DNA from: Bombella intestini
GTDB taxonomy: Bacteria > Pseudomonadota > Alphaproteobacteria > Acetobacterales > Acetobacteraceae
Length of the DNA: 64,000 nucleotides
Direction of reading: 5' to 3'
NCBI RefSeq assembly: GCF_002003665.1
Contig: NZ_JATM01000001.1
Span: 372,001 to 436,000, forward strand
Numbering within the stretch: the stretch's first letter is position 1; the number at the start of each line of letters is the position of its first letter. Below the pieces are notes generated by a model. The model worked only from the letters and a program-made list of their open reading frames with translations. It was not told where the DNA came from and did no database searches. Below, in pieces: positions 19,266 through 27,506 of the stretch. The position numbers and the translations under genes were made by a program.

Positions 19266-20153
19266 TTATTTAAAAACTTGCTGTTTTAGATTGAAGAGAA
19301 CTGGCCCCAGGCCGCGCCGTATTTTCTTGAAGTCAACCAAAGTGACATCCCCCGCAGCAGAGAGCGTGTGCATACCATCCGGATAATCCTTAATTTCCGG
19401 GACATGCAAAGGAATGGAATCACCTCCGCATATTGAAGGACGTCCTTTTTTAAAGCCGCTGATCCGGAGCAAGCGGATACCACCGCCATAAGTCTCTGAA
19501 CAATCCTGAACAGGCAGAACAACCTCACCATCTTCTATGAAAGGCGTCCCCCCCGGGCGAGCACCGCTACGATCAATCAAAAAGTGGCCCATATCACACC
19601 ACGGACCTGTCAGTTCCTCTGCCAACGCAATATGCAATGTGCTTTGACGAGCCAATTTCGGGGTGGGTGGCGTCCAAAATAGCCACCAACGCCCCGCATG
19701 ATGAAGCGGCGTTGCATCAATCGCCCCGATGGGAAAATCAAACGTAGGGACACGTTCCCACTCATAAGGAAAGGACGTGGCTTTGTAGAGGGTCAGGCGT
19801 CCCGACTTGTAGGCCTCGGGCAGCATGTAAACGCATCCCTCATGCTGAAACACGTAGGGGTAAGACAGATGCCACTCCTCACTCAGTACACAGCGCCGTT
19901 CCTGTAAAGCAAAATGCTCATCATAAATGAGTACCTCAATGATACCCTTCCCCTGAGCATAATCATAATATTCCGCAAAAACATGCAAATGCCCTGCATG
20001 CCACAGGCCAAAAGGATCTGCCAAAAATCCTTCTTTTCCGCAGGATGGCAGGAAGGTCATGTCGATGTCATCCAGACTATTTTGTCGGATAATCTGCTCA
20101 AAAGGCGCATGCAGAATGGCTGAACGCCAGTAATCCATTTTAAACAGTTTCAT
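19266..20153 (-). CDS. GINT1 N-terminal-type five-bladed beta-propeller protein
   Basis: A 295-residue soluble protein without a signal peptide. Its landmarks match the family annotated after the N-terminal domain of plant glucosamine inositolphosphorylceramide transferase 1, a GH43/GH117-like propeller: ADPFG at 45-49, VFAEYYDY at 58-65, HLSYPYVF at 95-102, MLPEAYKSG at 110-118, AIDATPL at 144-150, ARPGGTPF at 198-205 and LPVQDC at 213-218. Conserved acidic residues (Asp46, Glu61, Glu113, Asp146) sit where propeller glycosidases hold theirs. No GT64 transferase domain is present. Beside sphingolipid genes it may act on or bind a glycosylated lipid (inference). Confidence 0.7.
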   Translation of the reverse strand: MKLFKMDYWRSAILHAPFEQIIRQNSLDDIDMTFLPSCGKEGFLADPFGLWHAGHLHVFAEYYDYAQGKGIIEVLIYDEHFALQERRCVLSEEWHLSYPYVFQHEGCVYMLPEAYKSGRLTLYKATSFPYEWERVPTFDFPIGAIDATPLHHAGRWWLFWTPPTPKLARQSTLHIALAEELTGPWCDMGHFLIDRSGARPGGTPFIEDGEVVLPVQDCSETYGGGIRLLRISGFKKGRPSICGGDSIPLHVPEIKDYPDGMHTLSAAGDVTLVDFKKIRRGLGPVLFNLKQQVFK

Positions 20154-20322
20154 CTCTTATCATCCTAGGGATACATGTTCATAAAATCACTACGTAGCAT
20201 ATAGAGCCATCTTCTCCAGTGGAAGAGCTCGCTTTTTCTCTACCTACAGCTGACAGTTAGACCGTCTTTCTGTAATTTCCTACTTTGATACCTCATCTCA
20301 CCACGGCCTAAGGATTTCATGA

Positions 20323-21129
20323 ATGTCCATCTCATACAACGTTGATACCGCTATCAATATTCGCTTTCATGCAGCCCTTAGCCTGGTCAAGGAAGCCTCA
20401 GCCCTTGCCTTAAAAATGCAACCTGAACCCGGAAAACCTGTAGCTGACCTTAAAGGCCATCAGGATTACGTCACGGAAGCAGACAAAACGGTGGAACAAT
20501 TTATCACCACTCGCCTGAACTCCCTTTTCCCTGAAGATGCCTTTCTAGGGGAAGAGCATGGCGGCACTTCGACAGGGCTTTTCCGATGGGTAATCGACCC
20601 CATTGATGGAACATCCAACTACGCCAGAGGGCGTAATCGCTGGTGCATCTCCCTTGGTCTTATGTATCAGGATATCCCCGTCGCTGGCATCATAGAGGCT
20701 CCTGCCATTGGGGAGACTTTTACAGCCAGAAAAGGAAAAGGGGCTTTCCTTAATGGACGTCCCATCAAGGCCTCCGCTACCGAAAACATGAGGGAAGCCA
20801 TGGTAGAAATCGGCTGGTCACCTTATGTTCCCGAAGGATGGTACCCTGAAAAAATGCAGGCACTGCTCCATAAAGGCGTCATGCCTCGTTCACTGGGCTC
20901 CGGAGCTCTAGCTCTAGCTGACGTTGCCTGTGGCCGCTCCGATGGATATCACGAATATGTCATTTTCCTATGGGATGTTGCTGCAGCTCTGGTCCTTCTT
21001 GAAGAAGCTGGAGCTCGTGTATCACCCTTCCTAAAAATGGGAGGCCTGACACAGCGCACGACCATTCTAGCGGGAGCCCCCATGATTGCCTCTACCCTTT
21101 CCGACATACTAGGCGTTACGCTGGATTAA
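20323..21129 (+). CDS. inositol-monophosphatase-family phosphatase
   Basis: A 268-residue Mg-dependent phosphatase of the IMPase/FBPase superfamily. Metal-site motifs are complete: DYVTEADKTVEQ at 48-59, Glu77-Glu78 (GEEHGG), DPIDGTSNY at 92-100 and WDVAAALVLLEEAG near 218. Candidate substrates are inositol phosphate, histidinol phosphate or other sugar phosphates. The start ATG 20323 has AGGA 8 nt upstream. It is divergent from the GINT1-type gene. A link to an inositol-bearing sphingolipid is tempting, but the family is broad and no inositol phosphate synthase is visible. Confidence 0.85.
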   Translation: MSISYNVDTAINIRFHAALSLVKEASALALKMQPEPGKPVADLKGHQDYVTEADKTVEQFITTRLNSLFPEDAFLGEEHGGTSTGLFRWVIDPIDGTSNYARGRNRWCISLGLMYQDIPVAGIIEAPAIGETFTARKGKGAFLNGRPIKASATENMREAMVEIGWSPYVPEGWYPEKMQALLHKGVMPRSLGSGALALADVACGRSDGYHEYVIFLWDVAAALVLLEEAGARVSPFLKMGGLTQRTTILAGAPMIASTLSDILGVTLD

Positions 21130-21178
21130 GTTTATAATCCTTGCGTGCGCATGTTTTCAGCTCACAGGAGATCCCCCA

Positions 21179-21880
21179 ATGTCCAAATCATTTTCCTCTA
21201 TATTGCGAACAGCTTCTATCACTGCAGGAGCAGGCCTACTCGCTCTAAGTGCCTACGCGAGTGATGCAGCAGCAGCCAAAGCCTCCAAGCAACAGGCTCT
21301 GGTAAACAAAGCTACTTTCGCTGTACAGTCCGCCCTTCTTGATTCCAAAATTAAGGAAAATACGGCCCATATTCTTCATGAAACAAAGGCCGTTGTAATC
21401 TGCCCTGATGTTACAAAGATGTCCCTCGTCTTTGGTGGAAGCGGCGGCCGATGCGTTCTGCTAGCCCGTGGTGCTAACAACTCTTGGTCTGATCCAGCTT
21501 TCTATCACCTGAGTGCTGGCTCCTTTGGTATTCAAGCTGGCTATCAGCATAGCCAGTTGTTCTTCTTCGTTACATCTCAAAAAGCTCTGTTGAACCTCAT
21601 GGATCATGAGTTTAGCTTTGATGCCAGTGCCGATGCTGCTTTCGGGAACAATAGCAGCAGCACGCAGAACACCCCCAAAGAGGTCTATGCTATGCAGAAG
21701 ACAAAAGGGGTTTCCGCTGGGGTATCTCTTGGCAGCAGCAAACTAAAACCAGATAGCGAAGCAAACCGCGCTTACTATCACCAGGTTGTTGGGCCGGAGG
21801 ACATTGTCGTCCGTATGCAGGTTAATAACAAAGCTGCCGATCCGTTGCGTCGGGTCGTAATGAAGGCTTTTAACCAGTAA
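21179..21880 (+). CDS. exported SYLF (Ysc84-type) lipid-binding domain protein
   Basis: A 233-residue protein with an N-terminal signal peptide (hydrophobic core TASITAGAGLLALSAYA, likely cleavage near AYASDA). The rest matches the SYLF domain: AVVICPDVTKMSLVFGGSGGRCVLL, cited only as the location of the core strand pattern, then AGSFGIQAGYQHSQLFFFV. SYLF domains of eukaryotes bind phosphoinositides; bacterial secreted members are poorly understood. It has its own ribosome-binding site (CAGGAG) and a terminator behind it. Proximity to the sphingolipid genes may be coincidental. Confidence 0.8.
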   Translation: MSKSFSSILRTASITAGAGLLALSAYASDAAAAKASKQQALVNKATFAVQSALLDSKIKENTAHILHETKAVVICPDVTKMSLVFGGSGGRCVLLARGANNSWSDPAFYHLSAGSFGIQAGYQHSQLFFFVTSQKALLNLMDHEFSFDASADAAFGNNSSSTQNTPKEVYAMQKTKGVSAGVSLGSSKLKPDSEANRAYYHQVVGPEDIVVRMQVNNKAADPLRRVVMKAFNQ

Positions 21881-21891
21881 CACTCGTCAGG

Positions 21892-21927
21892 AGAGCATCA
21901 TTCTACTTCAAATGATGCTCTTTCCTT
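21892..21927 (+). terminator. intrinsic terminator after the SYLF gene
   Basis: Perfect 11-bp arms AGAGCATCATT (21892-21902) and AATGATGCTCT (21911-21921) with an 8-nt loop, followed by TTCCTTC. It lies between the SYLF gene and the convergent mltG. Confidence 0.75.
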
Positions 21928-21957
21928 CGTGACCTATTACACTGAATCGAAATAGAA

Positions 21958-23046
21958 CTACGGGGAAAGAGCTTTTTTCACCCGCCGGTAGGCACGTACA
22001 TGATCAGTCTGCTCGGCAAGCGTCCGGGCGAAACTATGCCCTCCGTGTCCTGTTGCTACAAAATACAAAGCATCTCCCATAGCCGGATGAGCTGCCGCTT
22101 CGAGGGCTTCACGCCCCGGAGAACAAATAGGCCCAGGCGGCAGACCTGAATGAAGATAGCTATTATAGGGGCTATCAAACTGTAGGTCTTCATGAGTTAA
22201 GGGACGAGGCAAAGTACCCTCTCCATCACTCAACGCATAAATGACTGTGGGATCTGTCTGAAGCTTCATACCCTGTTTTAGCCGGTTCAGAAAAACCCGT
22301 GCAATCTGCGGGCGTTCCTCAGCAACGGAAGTTTCCCTTTCTATGAGGGACGCAAGAATTAATAACTCTTCTGGTGAAGTAATAATCCCCTGCAAAGCGA
22401 CCTGATCACGCCCCGCCCACACATCTTGAAGCGTCTTCGTCATCAGACTCGTCATATGTTGAAGAAGCACCTGACGTTCCATTCCCCAAACATAAAAAAA
22501 TGTCTGCGGCGCTACCTGCCCTTCTGCAAAAGCGGGTAGCTGCCCCTGTAAGGCCGGAGCTTGCATCAGTACTGTTGTTATATGTTTGGCTGTTAACCCC
22601 TCTGGGATCGTCAGGCTATGAGTAACCGGGCGGCCATGCCGGAGAATATCCAGGCTATGTGCCATGGAGACTTGCTCTGGGAATCTCAGTTCCGCTGCAT
22701 GAATACTTCCCTGCGAGCGGGTGACATACATGGCTATCTTAAAAAATAGGGACGACACCGCCCCACGTGCCACGACACCATTGTCCTGAAGCGCAGCGAC
22801 AACCCGATCCACCCCACCCTTAGGGATAATGACTATACGCTCAGATTGTAGAGGCCCCGGATCTGTGTAGTGACCATACCCTGCAAAGGCAGTTCCACCA
22901 ACTGCAACTAGAAACAGGGTAAAAAGTCGCCCCTTGGTCAGAAGGCGAAAGCGTTTCTTGACCCCGCCTTCCTTCTCTCCATCGGGAGCAGGAGTCTCCG
23001 ATGAAACGTTAGTGCCTTCGCATTCTGATACAGGTTCCTGCGCCAT
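21958..23046 (-). CDS. mltG: endolytic murein transglycosylase MltG
   Basis: An inner-membrane lytic transglycosylase that releases nascent glycan strands during peptidoglycan synthesis. It has 362 residues: a charged cytoplasmic N-terminus, one membrane helix at about 40-58, a LysM-like region and the YceG catalytic domain. The catalytic glutamate is Glu236 in LASLIERET; other landmarks are LQTDPTVIYAL, DSPYNSY, LPPGPICSPG and the C-terminal GGHSFA. It follows fabF by 43 nt, a common alphaproteobacterial arrangement. Confidence 0.93.
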   Translation of the reverse strand: MAQEPVSECEGTNVSSETPAPDGEKEGGVKKRFRLLTKGRLFTLFLVAVGGTAFAGYGHYTDPGPLQSERIVIIPKGGVDRVVAALQDNGVVARGAVSSLFFKIAMYVTRSQGSIHAAELRFPEQVSMAHSLDILRHGRPVTHSLTIPEGLTAKHITTVLMQAPALQGQLPAFAEGQVAPQTFFYVWGMERQVLLQHMTSLMTKTLQDVWAGRDQVALQGIITSPEELLILASLIERETSVAEERPQIARVFLNRLKQGMKLQTDPTVIYALSDGEGTLPRPLTHEDLQFDSPYNSYLHSGLPPGPICSPGREALEAAAHPAMGDALYFVATGHGGHSFARTLAEQTDHVRAYRRVKKALSP

Positions 23047-23089
23047 AGTCTTACCTCAAGCTAACAAAAATCTGCATCAGACGATCACA

Positions 23090-24373
23090 TCAGTCTTTAA
23101 ACCGTTTCAAGATAAGGCTGGCATTAGTCCCACCGAAGCCGAAGCTATTGGAAAGGGCGATATCCACCTGCTTCTCTTTCGCCTTATGGGGAATACGGTC
23201 CATGACACTCTCGCTGGATGGCTCATCCAAATTAAGCGTTGGTGGCAGAATACCATCACGCATAGCCTGAAGGCAGAAAATAGCCTCCACGGCACCAGCA
23301 GCTCCAAGCAAATGACCAATTGCGGACTTTGTAGAAGACATGCTCGTTCCAGCAGCAGCATCGCCGAACAAGCGTTCTACGGCACCAAGCTCCAAATCAT
23401 CAGCCATAGTAGATGTGCCGTGAGCATTGACATAGCCAATATCGGCAGGAGCAACCCGAGCATCCTTCAATGCGGCCTGCATAGCACGGTAGGCACCTTC
23501 ATGATTCTCAGCCGGAGCCGTAATATGGTAGGCATCGCCGGAGAGGCCATAACCACCAATCTCACCATAAATCTTGGCACCACGACGCTTTGCATGTTCG
23601 TACTCTTCCAGTACGACCACACCAGCCCCCTCACCCATGACGAACCCATCACGTTCCTTATCCCAAGGACGAGAAGCTTTTGTCGGGTCCTCATTAAAGC
23701 CTGTTGAAAGGGCACGGGCTGAACAGAATCCGGCAATCCCAAGCTCACAGATGGCAGATTCTGCACCGCCAGCAATCATAACCTTGGCATCGCCATGCTG
23801 GATCAAACGAGACGCATCACCGATTGCGTGCGTACCAGAGGCGCATGCTGTCACCACTGCATGATTCGGCCCTTTGAAGCCATAGCGAATGGACAGATGA
23901 CCTGCCGTAAGATTAATCAACGAGGATGGGATGAAAAATGGAGAAAGACGGCGAGCCTTACCGGCAGCCACAGCCAGAGAATTATCGTAAATCGTCTTCA
24001 GACCGCCAATACCAGAGCCGATCATAACGCCAGTAGCACAACGATCTTCCTCTGATTCTGGCTTCCAGCCAGAATCTTCTACAGCCTGAATACCTGCTGC
24101 CAAACCAAGATGGATGAAACGATCCATCTTTTTCTGTTCTTTGACAGGAACCCAATCAGAAAGGGTCAGCCCACCTTCTTCAGTCGAACCGGAAGGAACT
24201 TCCCCCGCAATCCGAGCTGGAAGGCCAGACGCATCAAACTGCGTAATCGGACCAATACCAGACTGCGAATTGATAAGGCGCTTCCATGTCAGTTCTGCAC
24301 CAACAGCCAACGGGCTTACTACGCCTATTCCCGTAACGACCACACGTTTTCTGTCCGTTCCAGAGCCGCTCAT
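23090..24373 (-). CDS. fabF: 3-oxoacyl-ACP synthase II FabF
   Basis: Condenses malonyl-ACP with acyl-ACP in fatty acid elongation. It has 427 residues. The Cys-His-His triad is visible: Cys177 in TACASGTHA, then the histidines in NAHGTST and IGHLLGAAGA. The C-terminal NSFGFGGTNASL is typical. It lies in a fabD-fabG-acpP-fabF-mltG series. KASII chain-length behaviour is assumed from the family rather than visible here. Confidence 0.95.
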   Translation of the reverse strand: MSGSGTDRKRVVVTGIGVVSPLAVGAELTWKRLINSQSGIGPITQFDASGLPARIAGEVPSGSTEEGGLTLSDWVPVKEQKKMDRFIHLGLAAGIQAVEDSGWKPESEEDRCATGVMIGSGIGGLKTIYDNSLAVAAGKARRLSPFFIPSSLINLTAGHLSIRYGFKGPNHAVVTACASGTHAIGDASRLIQHGDAKVMIAGGAESAICELGIAGFCSARALSTGFNEDPTKASRPWDKERDGFVMGEGAGVVVLEEYEHAKRRGAKIYGEIGGYGLSGDAYHITAPAENHEGAYRAMQAALKDARVAPADIGYVNAHGTSTMADDLELGAVERLFGDAAAGTSMSSTKSAIGHLLGAAGAVEAIFCLQAMRDGILPPTLNLDEPSSESVMDRIPHKAKEKQVDIALSNSFGFGGTNASLILKRFKD

Positions 24374-24501
24374 CGCCGCCTTACCTCACAATTCATAAAT
24401 ACGCATAAAGCGAAACGGGTATGTTCCGCTTCGCTCTTTCAGGACGGAAGCGAGCCGATACCCGATCAGCCCGTTCCATCATCCAATCCCTCTATAAGGA
24501 A

Positions 24502-24744
24502 TTAGGCAGCTTTCTGCTTGGTGATGTACTCGATAGCATCATTCACAGTAGCGATCTTCTCGGCAGCATCTTCCGGAATCTCAACAGAGAATGCTTCCTC
24601 AAAAGCCATGACCAGCTCAACCGTGTCCAAGCTGTCAGCACCCAGATCGTCAATGAAGGAAGCATCCGGCTTCACCTGATCCGCATCGACGCCCAAATGT
24701 TCTACGACGATCTTCTTCACCTTATCAGCGATTTCGTTGCTCAT
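24502..24744 (-). CDS. acpP: acyl carrier protein AcpP
   Basis: The housekeeping fatty-acid ACP, 80 residues, acidic, with phosphopantetheine serine Ser38 in [17 protein letters not shown]. It lies between fabG and fabF on the minus strand, separated by 164 and 128 nt, so it probably has its own promoter and high expression. Confidence 0.97.
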   Translation of the reverse strand: MSNEIADKVKKIVVEHLGVDADQVKPDASFIDDLGADSLDTVELVMAFEEAFSVEIPEDAAEKIATVNDAIEYITKQKAA

Positions 24745-24908
24745 CTGCCTTAAATCCTTGCTACCCTTCCCGGGTGTTTCTAAGAAAAAACCTGCCTGCT
24801 TTTCAGCTTCTGGACATCAAAAAATGTCCGGCAATGAAGCCATACTCTGATCCTTGGTCAGGCCAAGCAGGCCGCGCTTAGCATGTTTTTCTGCAAACGC
24901 CAACTTTT

Positions 24909-25652
24909 TCAGACCATGGCCATCCCACCATTAACATGCAGCGTCGTGCCCGTCACCCATCCAGCCTCGTCTGAAGCCAGATAAACCACAGCAGCAGCCA
25001 CATCTTCCGGGCGGCCCATGCGGCCCAGCGGAATATTCCCCAACAGCTTCTCCCGCACGGCCTCTGGCAGCACGTCTGTCATGGCAGTTTCTACAAAGCC
25101 CGGTGCCACAACATTCACTGTGACGCCACGGCGACCGACTTCCTGAGCGAGAGATTTGCTCATTCCTACGATACCGGCTTTAGCCGCAGCGTAATTAGCC
25201 TGCCCCGGATTACCAGTCGTTCCCACAATGGACGAAATGGAAATAATGCGCCCACTACGCCGACGCTGCATACCCTTCAGAGCCGCACGGGCCAGACGAA
25301 ACGGGCTTTCCAGATCGACTTTGAGAACCTGCGCCCAATCATCATCCTTCATCCGCACAGCAAGCGTATCCCGTGTCAGGCCAGCGTTATTGACGAGAAT
25401 ATCCAGCGGCTGACCAGCTACCTCTTCTGCACGGCTGACCAGCTCATCTGCCTGTGCATCATCCGACAGATTAGCAGGAACGATATGTACACGCTCACTA
25501 CCCAGAGCTGCTGCCACATCCTGCAGGGCACCTTCCCGTGTCCCGCTCAGCACAACAATTGCACCACGCTCATGCAACTGACGAGCAATAGCGGCACCAA
25601 TACCACCGGAGGCCCCAGTTATCAGGGCCAATTTACCAGAAAGAGAAAACAT
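24909..25652 (-). CDS. fabG: 3-oxoacyl-ACP reductase FabG
   Basis: An NADPH-dependent short-chain reductase of the fatty acid cycle. It has 247 residues, with the TGASGGIG cofactor motif at 12-19, NNAG at 88-91, and the catalytic Ser140/141, Tyr154 and Lys158 (YAAAK). The ATG at 25652 is preferred with GGGAG upstream; the longer reading begins with TTG one codon earlier. It follows fabD by about a dozen bases. It could also serve as a general ketoreductase, but the fab context is clear. Confidence 0.95.
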   Translation of the reverse strand: MFSLSGKLALITGASGGIGAAIARQLHERGAIVVLSGTREGALQDVAAALGSERVHIVPANLSDDAQADELVSRAEEVAGQPLDILVNNAGLTRDTLAVRMKDDDWAQVLKVDLESPFRLARAALKGMQRRRSGRIISISSIVGTTGNPGQANYAAAKAGIVGMSKSLAQEVGRRGVTVNVVAPGFVETAMTDVLPEAVREKLLGNIPLGRMGRPEDVAAAVVYLASDEAGWVTGTTLHVNGGMAMV

Positions 25653-25665
25653 CAAGACTACTCCC

Positions 25666-26610
25666 TTAGAGGCTCTTCAACATTGTTTCGATTTCTGCCG
25701 GGGTTCCAGCATAGTCTGTTCCCAGATCTGGCACGATGCGGCGAGCCAACCCAGTCAGTACCTTCCCAGCTCCTAGCTCATGCTGGCATGTAATGTCCTT
25801 ACCCGGCATGGAAAGCACCGTTTCCCGCCAACGCACACGCCCGGTGATCTGCTTAACCAACAAGTCCCGAATTTCATCCGGCTGAGATACGCTCTCTGCC
25901 ATAACATTGGCAATAACAGGAATACTGGCCAGATGAAGTTCTGCACTGGCCAGAGCCTCTTGCATCTCTTCCGCAGCAGGTGCCATCAAAGAAGAATGAA
26001 AAGGTGCTGATACCGGCAATTTCACCACACGACGGATCCCTCTATCCTTCGCTGCGGCCATGGCACGGTCTATCGCATCCATGTGCCCGGAAATAACGAT
26101 CTGCCCGCCACCATTATCATTGGCAACTTCCAGAACCTCACTTTGTGCACATTCAGCACAAATCTCTTGCGCCACCTCAGGCTCCACGCCAAGAAGCGCG
26201 GCCATACCTCCCTGGCCAACCGGAACAGCCCGCTGCATCGCCTGACCACGCAACCGCAAAAGCCGAGCTCCTTCGGCAATACTCATGACGCCAGCCGCTG
26301 TTAGAGCGGCATATTCGCCAAGAGAATGTCCAGCCAGCAGTGAGGCCTTATCCTTCAGGGCAAAACCACCCTCATGCTCCAATGCCCGAACGGCTGCCAT
26401 AGATACAGCAAACAGAGCAGGCTGAGTATTTTCTGTTGCTTTCAGCTCGTCAGGGTCACCCTCAAAAATTAGATGAGAAAGCTTTACCTTGAGCGCTTCG
26501 TCTACTTCTTCAAACACAGCACGGGCGACAGGGAAAGCCTTGTACAGCTCCAACCCCATCCCGACAGACTGACTGCCCTGACCGGGAAACACAAATGCAT
26601 GACGAGCCAT
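25666..26610 (-). CDS. fabD: malonyl-CoA:ACP transacylase FabD
   Basis: Transfers malonyl from CoA to AcpP. It has 314 residues, starts FVFPGQGSQSVGMG, and has the catalytic serine Ser96 in GHSLGEYAA; the histidine follows in the PVSAPFHSSLM segment. It is the first gene of the fab series on the minus strand. Confidence 0.96.
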   Translation of the reverse strand: MARHAFVFPGQGSQSVGMGLELYKAFPVARAVFEEVDEALKVKLSHLIFEGDPDELKATENTQPALFAVSMAAVRALEHEGGFALKDKASLLAGHSLGEYAALTAAGVMSIAEGARLLRLRGQAMQRAVPVGQGGMAALLGVEPEVAQEICAECAQSEVLEVANDNGGGQIVISGHMDAIDRAMAAAKDRGIRRVVKLPVSAPFHSSLMAPAAEEMQEALASAELHLASIPVIANVMAESVSQPDEIRDLLVKQITGRVRWRETVLSMPGKDITCQHELGAGKVLTGLARRIVPDLGTDYAGTPAEIETMLKSL

Positions 26611-26658
26611 GCAGACACCTCCAACTTACAATTTATCAACGTTGATACTGAAACAGTT

Positions 26659-27384
26659 TCAGCGAGGAATCAGACGCCCGCGCTGCCATGATTCCGCAGC
26701 CTCTCCCGGACTCATTCCATCAATACTGACTGCATAATCAAGGGCACTCATGACCTTGTTGCTCAGCATCATGATGGAAAGCTCATCAAGCAGGTCTTCG
26801 TCCACCTCATCGCGGAGCCCTTTCCGAAGCACCAGTCTGGCTGTCTGCACTTCTCCAGCAAGCAAATCCCCATCTGGCAGTGTCTCCAACATATCACTAT
26901 GAAAGATCGCATGAGGCTGCCACACCGCAACAAGAGGGCAGTGCCCAGCATCCTCCGCCTGCTTCAGACGTGAAAAGACTTCCTCTGTCGCCACAACATC
27001 CAGCGGAAGTTCTTTAAGGTCTGGACGCTGTCCAAACATCTTCTCCACAAAAGGAAGAGCATTGGCTGTGGTCAGAAGAGATGTAAAATCCCCCGCACCC
27101 CAGCCAGCACCTTTACCAGCAGTTCTCAGAGCAGAAAATTGCAATTCAGGATGATAAAGACTGCCGATGACCTCATGCCCGTGAGAGCGGATCACCTCAT
27201 CTTGCGGGAACCATGCGGAAACCAGAATATCAACTTCACCATCATCTAAAGACGGAAGGCGTTCATCACGGCTCAAATCAGCATAGGCAACCTCTTCACC
27301 ATTCGCCTCGATGACACGGGCCACGCCGCTAGCACAAGCGGCATGCAACGCCGTGTAAAGATGACCAATCGTGAGATATGACAT
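26659..27384 (-). CDS. OpuAC-like (glycine betaine-type) substrate-binding domain protein without signal peptide
   Basis: A 241-residue protein resembling the ABC-transporter substrate-binding fold for glycine betaine (ProX/OpuAC). The pattern VARVIEANGEEVAYADL, then LDDGEVDILVSAWFPQDE, later FSRLKQAEDAGHCPLVAVWQPH and a C-terminal DGMSPGEAAESWQR fits that family. There is no signal peptide or lipobox, and no permease or ATPase gene is adjacent, so it may act in the cytoplasm or be an orphan. ATG 27384 is favoured by GAGG upstream over the ATG at 27399. It lies just upstream of fabD but 48 nt away. Confidence 0.55.
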   Translation of the reverse strand: MSYLTIGHLYTALHAACASGVARVIEANGEEVAYADLSRDERLPSLDDGEVDILVSAWFPQDEVIRSHGHEVIGSLYHPELQFSALRTAGKGAGWGAGDFTSLLTTANALPFVEKMFGQRPDLKELPLDVVATEEVFSRLKQAEDAGHCPLVAVWQPHAIFHSDMLETLPDGDLLAGEVQTARLVLRKGLRDEVDEDLLDELSIMMLSNKVMSALDYAVSIDGMSPGEAAESWQRGRLIPR

Positions 27385-27506
27385 GAGACAGCCTCGCATG
27401 ATGAAAAAACAAACCCGGGATAGCCACAGCCCGGCAGTTTGTGAAGCCCTGCTCCCACTTTTCCATCAGTGAAAACAGGCTTGCTCTGGGGGTATTTCCT
27501 CCCCCG

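Noticed and set aside
24502-24744. This ACP as the sphingolipid ACP
   Set aside because: It sits between fabG and fabF and has the standard AcpP serine context; the distinct ACP at 10892-11146 overlaps spt.
27408-27440. Possible terminator with CCCGGG/CCCGG arms downstream of the M13 peptidase gene region
   Set aside because: The stem is short with a long loop and no T-run, and it lies between two co-directional genes.
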